Source of the DNA: Actinoallomurus sp963799975
Lineage (GTDB): Bacteria; Actinomycetota; Actinomycetes; Streptosporangiales; Streptosporangiaceae
Length of the DNA stretch: 64,000 nucleotides
Direction: 5' to 3'
Assembly (NCBI GenBank): GCA_963799975.1
Contig: CAWCZF010000003.1
Coordinates: 124,001-188,000 of the forward strand
The notes under the pieces were generated by a model, which made no database searches, was not told where the DNA came from, and was given only the letters and a program-made list of their open reading frames with translations. Positions 23,891-31,229 of the stretch are shown here, piece by piece; position 1 is the stretch's first letter, and each line of letters opens with the position of its first letter. The translations under genes were made by a program, and so were the position numbers.

Positions 23891-25246
23891 TCAGTGTGCC
23901 ATGTCGACGAAGCGGCTGTAGTGGCCCTGGAAGGCGACCGTGACGGTGGCGGTCGGGCCGTTGCGGTGCTTGGCGACGATCAGGTCGGCCTCGCCGGCGC
24001 GCGGCGACTCCTTCTCGTACGCGTCCTCGCGGTGCAGCAGGATCACCACGTCTGCATCCTGCTCGATCGAGCCGGACTCGCGCAGGTCCGACACCATGGG
24101 TTTCTTGTCCGTACGCTGCTCGGGGCCTCGGTTGAGCTGGGAGAGGGCGATGACCGGGACTTCGAGCTCCTTCGCGAGGAGCTTCAGCGACCGGGAGAAC
24201 TCCGACACCTCGACCTGGCGGCTCTCCACCCGTTTGCCGGACTGCATGAGTTGCAGATAGTCGATGATGACCATGCGCAGGTCGTGCTGTTGTTTGAGGC
24301 GGCGGCACTTGGCCCGGATCTCCATCATCGACATGTTCGGCGAGTCGTCGATGAACAGCGGCGCCTCGGCGACCTCACTCATCCGCCGGGCCAGGCGGGT
24401 CCAGTCCTCGTCGTTCATCGAGCCCGAGCGCATCGCGTGCAGGGCGACCCGCGCCTCGGCGGACAGCAGGCGCATGGTGATCTCGTTGCGCCCCATTTCG
24501 AGGCTGAACACCACGGTGGCCAGCTGGTGCTTGATCGCCGCGGCGCGCGCGAGGTCGAGTGCGAGCGTCGACTTGCCGATGGCGGGACGTGCGGCGATGA
24601 TCACCATCTGGCCCGGATGCAGGCCGTTGGTGAGGGCGTCGAGGTCGGTGAAGCCGGTCGGGACGCCGACCATCTGGCCGCCGCGGCTGCCGATCGCCTC
24701 GATCTCGTCGAGGGCGCCCGGCATGATGTCGCTCAGCGGCGCGTAGTCCTCGCCGGTGCGCTTGTCGGCGACCGCGTAGACCTCGGCCTGCGCCCGGTCG
24801 AGCAGGTCGTCGGCGTCGGCGCCGTCGGTGCTGTAGCCGAGCTGCGCGATGCGCGTGCCGACCTCGACCAGCCGCCGCAGGATGGCCTTCTCCTGAACGA
24901 TCTTCGCGTAGTAGCCGGCGTTTGCCGCCGTCGGAACCGAGGCGACGAGGGTGTGGAGGTAGGGCGCGTCGCCCATGCGGCTCAGCTCGCCCCGCTTGAG
25001 CAGCTCGTCCTTGATGGTGATGGCGTCGACCGGGTCGCCGCGGCCGTAGAGGTCGAGGACGCGCTCGTAGACGGTCTGATGTGCCGGGCGGTAGAAGTCG
25101 CGGGCCTGGATCAGCTCGATGACCTCGGCGATGGCCGTCTGGGAGATGAGCATGCTGCCGAGCACGCACTGCTCCGCCGCCAGGTCGTGCGGGGGGGTGC
25201 GCTCGAACTCGCTCTCGCGTGACGACATTTCGGCGACACTCACCAT
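23891..25246 (-). CDS. dnaB: Replicative DNA helicase DnaB
   Basis: The product has about 451 residues. The N-terminal DnaB domain starts with TPPHDLAAEQCVLGSMLI. The RecA-like ATPase part has Walker A ARPAIGKST (about 222-230), VFSLEMGRNEI, Walker B-like MVIIDYLQLM, and the arginine-finger region SQLNRGPEQRTDKKPMVSDLRESGSIEQDADVVILLHR. No intein interrupts it, unlike in many mycobacteria. It unwinds DNA at the fork as a hexamer. ATG at 25246 (followed directly by GTG) is preferred. A DnaA-box-like cluster precedes it. Confidence 0.97.
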   Translation of the reverse strand: MVSVAEMSSRESEFERTPPHDLAAEQCVLGSMLISQTAIAEVIELIQARDFYRPAHQTVYERVLDLYGRGDPVDAITIKDELLKRGELSRMGDAPYLHTLVASVPTAANAGYYAKIVQEKAILRRLVEVGTRIAQLGYSTDGADADDLLDRAQAEVYAVADKRTGEDYAPLSDIMPGALDEIEAIGSRGGQMVGVPTGFTDLDALTNGLHPGQMVIIAARPAIGKSTLALDLARAAAIKHQLATVVFSLEMGRNEITMRLLSAEARVALHAMRSGSMNDEDWTRLARRMSEVAEAPLFIDDSPNMSMMEIRAKCRRLKQQHDLRMVIIDYLQLMQSGKRVESRQVEVSEFSRSLKLLAKELEVPVIALSQLNRGPEQRTDKKPMVSDLRESGSIEQDADVVILLHREDAYEKESPRAGEADLIVAKHRNGPTATVTVAFQGHYSRFVDMAH

Positions 25247-25398
25247 CCACACCCCCTGTCGTCCCCAGTGCTCACATCCCCCACGTCTATCTCACCGCTA
25301 CGACAGTTTGGGTGTTGCCCGCCCCGTACGCAAAGGCGGTTGTGGAGGCCGCTGGGGACAGCCTGTGCATACACGCCGGAACGGCTGTGCACAGCACC

Positions 25399-25567
25399 TG
25401 TGGACAACCTGTGGATTTCTGAGCCGGTCCCACTAATGGCGGCTCTGAACTGCGAAAACTCCATCCACCACCTGTGGGTTGAAGAAACCTCGGGAGCCGG
25501 TCATCCACAGGCCTGCCCACAGCACCCGGTAAGCGACAACTCCCTGTTTGTGGCTGATTGTGGTTAA
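25399..25567. other. Cluster of DnaA-box-like sequences upstream of dnaB
   Basis: TGTGGACAA (25399-25407) is the complement of the actinobacterial box TTGTCCACA. TGTGGATTT (25410-25418), TCATCCACA (25501-25509), TGTGGCTGA (25549-25557) and TGTGGTTAA (25559-25567) are one- or two-mismatch forms. TGTGCATAC and TGTGCACAG occur just before, and TGTGGGTTG (near 25471) between. This 330-bp stretch separates the divergent dnaB and MATE genes and is less GC-rich than its surroundings. It may be a DnaA titration or dnaB control region. Confidence 0.55.
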
Positions 25568-25578
25568 CGTGGCGGATC

Positions 25579-26895
25579 GTGATGCTTCGCCACCCGCGCG
25601 ACCGGGAGATCCTGCACCTCGCGCTGCCCGCGTTCGGTGCGCTTGTGGCCGAGCCGCTGTTCCTGCTGACCGACTCGGCGATCGTCGGCCGCCTGGGCAC
25701 GGTGCCGCTCGGGGCGCTCGGCGTGGCCGGCCAGATCCTCTCGGCGTTCGTCAGCCTGTGCGTCTTCCTCGCGTACGGGACCACGGCGTCGGTCGCCCGC
25801 CAGATCGGCGCGGGGAACCTCACGGCCGCCATCCGCCAGGGCATCGACGGCATCTGGCTCGCACTCGTCATCGGGATACTCGTCATCGCCGTGGGCTGGC
25901 CGCTCACCCCGACTCTTGTGGACGCGTTCGGTGCGTCGCCTGGGGTCGTGCCGCAGGCGGTGACGTACCTGCACATCAGCCTGTTCGGCGCGCCGGGGAT
26001 GCTGGTCGTACTGGCCGGAACCGGCGTGCTGCGCGGCATGCAGGACACCAGGACGCCGCTGTACGTCTCGGTCGGCATGTTCGCGGCCAACGGCGCACTC
26101 GGCGCGCTCTTCGTGCTCGGCCTCGGCTGGGGCATCGCCGGATCCGCCTGGGCCACGGTGCTCGCGCAGACCGGCGGAGGACTCCTGTACGCCGCCGCGG
26201 TCGCGCGCGGGGCACGACGGCACGGCGCACCACTGCGGCCGGACGCCCGCGGGCTGCGCGCCTCGGCCGGCGCCGGCTTCAACCTCATGATCCGTACGCT
26301 GAGCCTGCGCGTCGTCCTGGTCGTCAGCACCGCGGTGGCGGCGCGCATGGGCGATGCGCAGATCGCGGCGCACCAGATCGCCTACAACGTCTGGAACCTC
26401 CTGGCGCTCGCCCTCGACGCCATCGCCATCGCCGGGCAGGCCATCACCGGCCGCTACCTCGGCGCCGGAGACGTGGCGGGCGCCCGCGCGGCAACCAGGC
26501 GGATGATCGAGTGGGGAGTCGCCTGCGGGGTGCTGTTCGCCCTGCTCGTACTGACCGTGCGGCCGTTGCTCCCGGCCGTGTTCACCACCGATCCGTCCGT
26601 ACGGTCACAGCTGCTGGCCGCGCTAGTGGTGGTCGCACTGCTGGAGCCGATCGCGGGAGTGGTGTTCGTGCTGGACGGGGTGCTGATCGGCGCGGGCGAC
26701 CAGGCGTACCTGGCGGTGGCCGGCATGATTCAGACCCTGGCGTTCCTGCCGGCGGCGTGGCTCGTGCACGTGTACGGCGGCGGCCTCGTCGCCCTCTGGC
26801 TCGCCGTCGGCGTGTGGATGGCCGTCCGCCTGCTGACACTCGGCCTGCGCGCCCGCCACGACGCGTGGCTCGTCACCGGAGCGGTACGCCGCTGA
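25579..26895 (+). CDS. MATE-family efflux protein (DinF type)
   Basis: The product has 438 residues and twelve hydrophobic segments in two repeats, starting REILHLALPAFGALVAEPLFLLTDSAIVGRLG, the first MATE signature. The second repeat begins FNLMIRTLSLRVVLVVSTAVAARMGDAQIAAHQIAYNVWNL. Such proteins export organic cations or metabolites in exchange for Na+ or H+. GTG at 25579 is chosen because TAACGT ends 8 bases before it; ATG at 25582 directly follows. From memory the gene is conserved between dnaB and rplI in Streptomyces. Confidence 0.92.
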   Translation: MMLRHPRDREILHLALPAFGALVAEPLFLLTDSAIVGRLGTVPLGALGVAGQILSAFVSLCVFLAYGTTASVARQIGAGNLTAAIRQGIDGIWLALVIGILVIAVGWPLTPTLVDAFGASPGVVPQAVTYLHISLFGAPGMLVVLAGTGVLRGMQDTRTPLYVSVGMFAANGALGALFVLGLGWGIAGSAWATVLAQTGGGLLYAAAVARGARRHGAPLRPDARGLRASAGAGFNLMIRTLSLRVVLVVSTAVAARMGDAQIAAHQIAYNVWNLLALALDAIAIAGQAITGRYLGAGDVAGARAATRRMIEWGVACGVLFALLVLTVRPLLPAVFTTDPSVRSQLLAALVVVALLEPIAGVVFVLDGVLIGAGDQAYLAVAGMIQTLAFLPAAWLVHVYGGGLVALWLAVGVWMAVRLLTLGLRARHDAWLVTGAVRR

Positions 26896-27209
26896 CGAAC
26901 CCGCGCCCGACGACCCGCCGGTCGGCCCGGCAGGTCGGGTGCAGGCCCGCTGCAGCTCCAAGTGCAGGCCCGGTGCAGGCCGCAGGAGGTTACCGACGTG
27001 CGGAGAGGCTGCCCGACCAGCGGCTTCACCCACCCCTGAGTCGTGCGTCCACAGGCGGCGAAGACGCCTGGCGCAGCCTGTGATGTGGTGAGAGCATCGG
27101 GTACCCACGGGGGCGTGGTGGGCGTGGGACGCGGTGTCGCGCGGGGCGTCGAGTGTCGACCGGCGCTTCAGGTGTCCCGCAAAGTCACTCGAATGTCAGA
27201 TGATCACGC
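26896..27209. other. Intergenic region with short GTGCAGGCC repeats
   Basis: GTGCAGGCC occurs three times between 26939 and 26987 (with GTGCAGGCCCG twice), interrupted by CTGCAGC. Open frames across the rest have no protein character. At its right end lies the TAGACT box of the next gene (27210-27215). Confidence 0.5.
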
Positions 27210-27222
27210 TAGACTCTCGAAC

Positions 27223-27411
27223 ATGTGTTCTACTCATGGCGAGCGGCTTGCCAGCCTTACTCGGGCGATCGATGACCTCGCGGCCGAGGGGCTGGGCGGC
27301 CTTCCACCCGATGCCTGGGCCGAGCGGGTGGCAGGGATCTGGGCTCTCGTCGAAGGGCTCGACCCCGAGCTCGCGCGGCGGCGGGCCCGCTACATGACCA
27401 TCGAGACCTGA
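27223..27411 (+). CDS. Small helical protein (62 aa), unknown function
   Basis: TAGACT ends 7 bases before ATG at 27223, a leaderless arrangement that defines this start; the open frame runs back to 27043 without support. The product is MCSTHGERLASLTRAIDDLA, then a linker (EGLGGLPPDAWAERVAGIW) and ALVEGLDPELARRRARYM. It is predicted as two or three short helices, with Cys at position 2. I do not recognise a family. Confidence 0.6.
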   Translation: MCSTHGERLASLTRAIDDLAAEGLGGLPPDAWAERVAGIWALVEGLDPELARRRARYMTIET

Positions 27412-27619
27412 CCCATGCCCGAGCGCCGGTCGACCCTGTGCCTGTGGCCCACTCTCTCTCAATGCCGAAATCCACCGGTGTACGAGCGAGTGCGGCCCTG
27501 GTCAACACCCATTCATCCGCCACGCTCAGCGCCGGAGTCCTGCCGACGCAATCCGGTAGGCCACGAACAAGTGCGGTTCTAACCGCATCCACTGAGCCGG
27601 CATCACATCGGCGCGGTTC
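27412..27619. other. Intergenic region, nothing recognised
   Basis: It separates the convergent 62-residue protein gene and the amidase gene. It is somewhat richer in A/T than surrounding genes, and overlapping open frames on both strands look random. Nothing functional is seen other than the repeats that follow. Confidence 0.4.
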
Positions 27620-27700
27620 GGTGGCCGACACGCGGGGTCCGGTGGCCGACACGCGGGGGTGGCCGACACGCGGGGGGTGCGTGGCCCACTCGCGGGGGAT
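27620..27700. repeat. Short tandem repeat, four imperfect units of about 20 bp
   Basis: GTGGCCGACACGCGGGG occurs at 27621-27637 and 27642-27658, again as GTGGCCGACACGCGGGG with a shortened spacer near 27659-27676, and as the variant GTGGCCCACTCGCGGGG near 27681-27697. It lies between the amidase stop and the preceding convergent gene, and has no coding potential. Confidence 0.75.
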
Positions 27701-27769
27701 GCGGGGCCGGTGGGCGCACCGGCTCGGCCGGGACCTTGCCCTGGCTGATATCGGTGGCGGGCTGCTGTC

Positions 27770-28609
27770 TCAGTGCCGGGTGCCTCGGTGCCGGCGGTGG
27801 GACAGCAGCACGCGCCGGCGTTCGGTTGGGGGGTTTTCTGCTTCGCCCAGGTCGGCCGGGTCGTCCGACCTCTCGCCGATGAGGCGGGCGACCTCTCTGC
27901 GGAGTCGGGGGAGCCGCCGATACAGCACGTCGCCGGGGCAGTCGGTGCTGTTGTAGTCGCGGTGGCCGACGATCGCGGTCGCGGGGTCGAGGTTGTGCGC
28001 CATGCACAGCCAGGCGCAGGTCTCGATCAGGGAGCGCCAGAGCCGGGGTGGCACCTCGTCCCGAATGTAGGTGCCCTCGTTCTCGATCCCCAAGGTGTGC
28101 TGGTTGTGGTGCAGCGACTGGGCGCCGACGATCAGCTGGTTGCGGGCGATGGCCGGCAGGCTGCCCGCCCGCCCCTCCATCACGAACCCTCCCCGGCTGA
28201 TCGTCAACTGCTCCCCGATGTCGTCCCATCCGCGCATGTCCAGGTGAAACCGCTGGATCCGCCGCGATAGCTCGAACGCGTGCGCCCGCGACGTGTCGGT
28301 CGCGTTGGGGGAGGCGGTGTGGTGGACGATGATGTGGTCCGGCGGCCGCTCGAGCAGCCGAGGCGGATGCCGGGGCGGCGCCGCCCCCCACTCCTTGCGC
28401 GTGTAGATCCTCGGAGCGGTGTCCGCGTCGGCACGCATCGCACCTCCGGCAAGCATCACGTCCGCGACGGCGGCTCCGATCGCCGTACGCAGCAGAGTCC
28501 GGCGAAGTATCCCCTCGTCGCCGATCGCGATCACCCCCGGTCCGCGACAGACCGCCAGCGTAATCAGCAGATCACCGAAAGCGAGCGGCACAAGATCCGG
28601 GCGTTTCAC
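27770..28609 (-). CDS. Peptidoglycan recognition protein-like N-acetylmuramoyl-L-alanine amidase
   Basis: An amidase_2/PGRP domain fills about residues 66-235: PRIYTRKEWGA, HIIVHHTASPNATD (first zinc His region), IQRFHLDMRGWDDIGEQLTISRGGFVMEGR, HTLGIENEGTY, and VGHRDYNSTDCPGD (second zinc His and Cys). The enzyme would cut the amide between MurNAc and L-Ala. Before the domain, ILRRTLLRTAIGAAVADVMLAGG looks like a twin-arginine or Sec signal. GTG at 28609 gives 279 residues. GTG at 28534, just before the signal, may be the real start, because the upstream one overlaps a parS-like site and lacks a ribosome site. The C-terminus is a basic low-complexity tail. Confidence 0.85.
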   Translation of the reverse strand: MKRPDLVPLAFGDLLITLAVCRGPGVIAIGDEGILRRTLLRTAIGAAVADVMLAGGAMRADADTAPRIYTRKEWGAAPPRHPPRLLERPPDHIIVHHTASPNATDTSRAHAFELSRRIQRFHLDMRGWDDIGEQLTISRGGFVMEGRAGSLPAIARNQLIVGAQSLHHNQHTLGIENEGTYIRDEVPPRLWRSLIETCAWLCMAHNLDPATAIVGHRDYNSTDCPGDVLYRRLPRLRREVARLIGERSDDPADLGEAENPPTERRRVLLSHRRHRGTRH

Positions 28610-28616
28610 GTGGAAC
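28603..28616. promoter_or_regulatory. parS-like site, one mismatch, at the amidase start
   Basis: GTTTCACGTGGAAC differs from the parS core GTTTCACGTGAAAC at one base. It overlaps the first possible GTG start of the amidase. It lies about 32 kb from the perfect sites by parA and parB. Confidence 0.5.
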
Positions 28617-28809
28617 GAAGGATGAACCCACCCGAAGACTTACCCAAGACGAGAGCCTGGTGAGGCAAAGCAATGGCCGGTGACTGGGAGGACGCTGCGG
28701 ATCGGAGCCGCGGCGGCCACGCGCACGTTGCCGCAAGCCGGTGATGCCGGGGTTGGGCGCGGCGCTTCGCCGCCTCCACCGCCGCCGCCTCCGCCGGTGG
28801 GGCAAAGCG

Positions 28810-28839
28810 AAAGGCCGGGCCCTGCAGGGCCCGGCCTTT
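28810..28839 (-). terminator. Terminator of the rpsF-ssb-rpsR-rplI operon
   Basis: AAAGGCCGGGCCC pairs perfectly with GGGCCCGGCCTTT around TGCA, 16 bases after the rplI stop. The flanking A/T triplets give a short T-run on the minus strand. Confidence 0.9.
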
Positions 28840-28855
28840 GACTGTCGAGCCGCTC

Positions 28856-29302
28856 TCAGCCGCTGACGACCTCAAGGTCGATCTTGGCGCTGACCTCCGG
28901 GTGGAGACGGACCGCGACGCTGTGCGCGCCGACCGTCTTGATCGGGTTGGTCACCTCGATGCGGCGCTTGTCCAGCACCGGGCCGCCGGCCGACTTCACC
29001 GCGCTCGCGATGTCGGCGGGCGTGACGGCGCCGAACAGGCGGCCGCCGCTGCCCGCACGCGTGCGGAGACGGACCTTCAGTCGCTCCAGGTCGCCCCGGA
29101 CCGACTCGGCCTGCTCGATGCTCGCGATCTCGCGGGCGCTACGCGCCTTGCGGATCGAGTCGATCTGCTTCTCGGCGCCTCGGCTCCACAGCATCGCGAA
29201 GCCGCGCGGGATCAGGTAATTGCGGCCGTAGCCGTCCTTGACCTCGACGACCTCGCCAGGAGCGCCGAGACCGGAGACCTGCTGAGTCAGGATGAGCTTC
29301 AT
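28856..29302 (-). CDS. rplI: 50S ribosomal protein L9
   Basis: The product has 148 residues, normal for L9. The N-terminal domain MKLILTQQVSGLGAPGEVVEVKDGYGRNYLIPRGFA is diagnostic. A long connecting helix follows (EKQIDSIRKARSAREIASIEQAE), then the C-terminal RNA-binding domain (RLFGAVTPADIASAV, IEVTNPIKTVGAHSVAVRLHPEV). It binds 23S rRNA near L1. It is the last gene of the rpsF operon, 14 bases after rpsR. Confidence 0.98.
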   Translation of the reverse strand: MKLILTQQVSGLGAPGEVVEVKDGYGRNYLIPRGFAMLWSRGAEKQIDSIRKARSAREIASIEQAESVRGDLERLKVRLRTRAGSGGRLFGAVTPADIASAVKSAGGPVLDKRRIEVTNPIKTVGAHSVAVRLHPEVSAKIDLEVVSG

Positions 29303-29316
29303 ATCGGTCCCCCTTC

Positions 29317-29553
29317 TCAGCGAGCCGTGCTGGTGTAAGGCAGCAGCGCCATCTCGCGGGCGTTCTTGATCGCGGTGGCGACGTCACGCTGGTGCTGGGT
29401 GCAGTTGCCCGTCACCCGGCGAGCGCGGATCTTGCCGCGGTCAGAGATGAACTTGCGCAGGAGCGCGGTGTCCTTGTAGTCGACGTAGGAGAGTTTCTCC
29501 TGGCAGAACAGGCAAACCTTCTTCTTCGGCTTGCGCGGTGCCGGTTTCGCCAT
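29317..29553 (-). CDS. rpsR: 30S ribosomal protein S18 (zinc-binding form)
   Basis: The product has 78 residues. Motifs are KKKVCLFCQEKLSYVDYKDTALLRKFISDRGKI and ARRVTGNCTQHQRDVATAIKNAREMALLPYTS. The cysteine pair C-L-F-C plus C-T-Q-H indicates the zinc (C+) form rather than the zinc-free paralogue. S18 pairs with S6 on the 16S platform; rpsF lies upstream in the same operon with ssb between them. A GGAGGAG site precedes the ATG. Confidence 0.98.
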   Translation of the reverse strand: MAKPAPRKPKKKVCLFCQEKLSYVDYKDTALLRKFISDRGKIRARRVTGNCTQHQRDVATAIKNAREMALLPYTSTAR

Positions 29554-29625
29554 CGTGGTGCTCCTCCTAGGAGAGCCCCGCTCGCGCGGGAATGGTCGGT
29601 TGGATTCGAGAGGGGTGGTGGTGGG

Positions 29626-30195
29626 CTAGAACGGCGGGTCGTCGGAGAAGCCGCCGGAGCCGCCGGTCGCCCACGGGTCGTCCGCGGGCGGGTTGCCGCC
29701 GAAGCCGCCGCCCTGACCGCCGCCGCCACCACCGGAGCCGCCGGAGCCGCCAGAGCCGCCGCTGTAACCACCCTGGCCACCGCCCTGGTTGCCACCGCCG
29801 AAGCCGCCGCCCCCGCCGCCGCCCTGCCGCTGGGTCTTGTTGACCTTCGCGGTGGCGTTCTTCAGGGACGGGCCGACCTCGTCGGCCTCGATCTCGTACA
29901 CGGTGCGCTTCTCGCCCTCACGGGTCTCGTACGACCGCTGCCGAAGCCGGCCCTGCACGATGACCCGCATGCCACGCTGGAGGCTCTCGGCGCAGTTTTC
30001 TGCCGCCTGCCGCCAGACGTTGCAGGTGAGGAAGAGGCTCTCGCCGTCCTTCCACTCACCGGACTGCTGGTCGCGGAATCGGGGCGTGGAGGCGACCCGG
30101 AACTTGGCGACCGCCTGGCCGTTGGGGGTGAAGCGGAGTTCCGGATCGTCGACCAGGTTGCCGACGATCGTGATCTGGGTGTCGCCTGCTGCCAT
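29626..30195 (-). CDS. ssb: Single-stranded DNA-binding protein
   Basis: The product has 189 residues. The OB-fold (about 5-115) reads TQITIVGNLVDDPELRFTPNGQAVAKFRVASTPRF, FLTCNVWRQAAENCAESLQRGMRVIVQGRL and VYEIEADEVGPSL. The linker is extremely Gly-rich (several G6 and SGGSGG runs). The C-terminal interaction tip is DDPPF, slightly unlike the DDEPPF form. The protein coats single strands at the fork. It lies between rpsF and rpsR, as in most bacteria. Confidence 0.98.
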   Translation of the reverse strand: MAAGDTQITIVGNLVDDPELRFTPNGQAVAKFRVASTPRFRDQQSGEWKDGESLFLTCNVWRQAAENCAESLQRGMRVIVQGRLRQRSYETREGEKRTVYEIEADEVGPSLKNATAKVNKTQRQGGGGGGGFGGGNQGGGQGGYSGGSGGSGGSGGGGGGQGGGFGGNPPADDPWATGGSGGFSDDPPF

Positions 30196-30247
30196 GCGGC
30201 TCTCCAGCTAGCTACAGAGATTCGATTACGTGGGGCGGCCGGAGGGC

Positions 30248-30538
30248 TCAGTGAGCCTCGGGCCGGATGACCTTCGTACGCAGGATGGAGTCCTGAAGGT
30301 TCAGCTGCCGGTCGAGCTCTTTGACCGTGGCGGGCTCCGCCGTCAGGTCGATCACTGCGTAGACGCCCTCGGACTTCTTGTCGATCTCGTACGAGAGGCG
30401 CCGGCGACCCCAGACGTCGACCTTCTCGACGCTCCCGCCGTCGGTCTTGACGACGGTGAGGAACTGGTCGAGCGAGGGCGCGACGGTGCGGTCTTCGGTG
30501 TTCGGGTCGAGGATGACCATAAGCTCGTAACGACGCAT
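30248..30538 (-). CDS. rpsF: 30S ribosomal protein S6
   Basis: The product has 96 residues. Motifs are MRRYELMVILDPNTEDRTV, VEKVDVWGRRRLSYEIDKKSEGVYAVIDLTAEPATVKELDRQLNLQDSILRTKVIR. ATG at 30538 has AAAGGAGG upstream; the open frame continues to 30634 but is the leader. A leader hairpin able to cover this ribosome site lies at 30550-30593, suggesting feedback by the S6-S18 complex. Confidence 0.97.
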   Translation of the reverse strand: MRRYELMVILDPNTEDRTVAPSLDQFLTVVKTDGGSVEKVDVWGRRRLSYEIDKKSEGVYAVIDLTAEPATVKELDRQLNLQDSILRTKVIRPEAH

Positions 30539-30549
30539 GCGGGTCCCAA

Positions 30550-30593
30550 CCTCCTTTGGACTGGTGCGGTCACGGTCTCTCCGTGACAGGAGG
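30550..30593 (-). ncRNA. Putative S6:S18-type leader covering the rpsF ribosome site
   Basis: On the minus strand CCTCCT (30593-30588) is followed at once by a 7-bp hairpin GTCACGG-AGAGA-CCGTGAC, then a 13-base bulge with CGCACC, and then AGGAGG (30555-30550), the ribosome site itself, complementary to the CCTCCT. Pairing would close a structure with the site sequestered. Leaders with a CCG-containing bulge bound by S6-S18 are known upstream of rpsF in many bacteria; whether this one belongs to that motif needs folding and covariance. Confidence 0.5.
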
Positions 30594-30696
30594 GCCTTGC
30601 GTCTCGCTGCGGATCGGCTCCGCGCGATCGACAAAGGTTACCAACAACCAGCAGCGCAATCGCCCTGCTCTGGCGACTCGGCTCGCTCCCGGCGAC

Positions 30697-30834
30697 TCAG
30701 CTCGCTCTGCGCCGGTCGAGCTCGGACATGATGTCGGCCATCCGCGACCGCATGCGCGCGGTCTGGGTGGTCAGCAGGGACAGCTCCTCGATCAGCTCGA
30801 CGTCGTCGACGGCCGTCAGCTCGCGAGTCATCAT
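30697..30834 (-). CDS. Small coiled protein (45 aa) before rpsF
   Basis: ATG at 30834 (second ATG at 30831) has a perfect GGAGG site 5 bases upstream. The frame gives MMTRELTAVDDVELIEELSL, then LTTQTARMRSRMADIMSELD and RRRAS. It is one amphipathic helix with heptad-like spacing of L/M/I, acidic first and basic last. It is transcribed toward rpsF, 158 bases ahead. I do not recognise a family. Confidence 0.6.
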   Translation of the reverse strand: MMTRELTAVDDVELIEELSLLTTQTARMRSRMADIMSELDRRRAS

Positions 30835-30945
30835 CACAACCTCCACTCGAAACTGCGTTCGACACTATCGCGAGGGTCTGACAGAACGCACTCGGCTTGG
30901 CCCACCTCACCAGGGGAATCACCCAGAAGGGGGAAGGGGGCCGCA

Positions 30946-31212
30946 ATGCCACACGTACGCACGCAGCGCCACCCGCGCGAGTTCTCTCTCGCGGCGATCA
31001 CCTTCGTCGGCGGGCTCGTCGCGTTCGTGGCCGGCGTCATCCACGCAGGGCACTTCGTCGCGGTCTGCGCCGGGGTCGTGACCGTGCTGTTCGGGCTGTA
31101 CTCCCAGCTCGTCTCCGCGACCACGACCGAGCGCTGGGTCAACGTCATCGGCATCGGGCTGGCGTTCGTCGGGGTCGGACTCGGCCTCTCGCACGGCGGC
31201 TTCATGATCTGA
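30946..31212 (+). CDS. Small membrane protein (88 aa)
   Basis: ATG at 30946 follows a G-rich GGGGAAGGGGG site. The product has a polar N-terminus (PHVRTQRHPREF) and three hydrophobic segments (SLAAITFVGGLVAFVAGVIH, FVAVCAGVVTVLFGLYSQLV, VNVIGIGLAFVGVGLGLSHGG). Repeated G-x-x-x-G spacing suggests packed helices. The function is unknown. It precedes nfo by 17 bases, but nfo has its own promoter. Confidence 0.7.
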   Translation: MPHVRTQRHPREFSLAAITFVGGLVAFVAGVIHAGHFVAVCAGVVTVLFGLYSQLVSATTTERWVNVIGIGLAFVGVGLGLSHGGFMI

Positions 31213-31229
31213 CGCGTAGGCTCGTCACC

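Noticed and set aside
25253..25570. Chromosomal oriC at the DnaA-like boxes
   Set aside because: There is no dnaA or dnaN beside it, and rsmG-parA-parB at the right edge place oriC beyond 64 kb; the boxes are kept as a cluster only.
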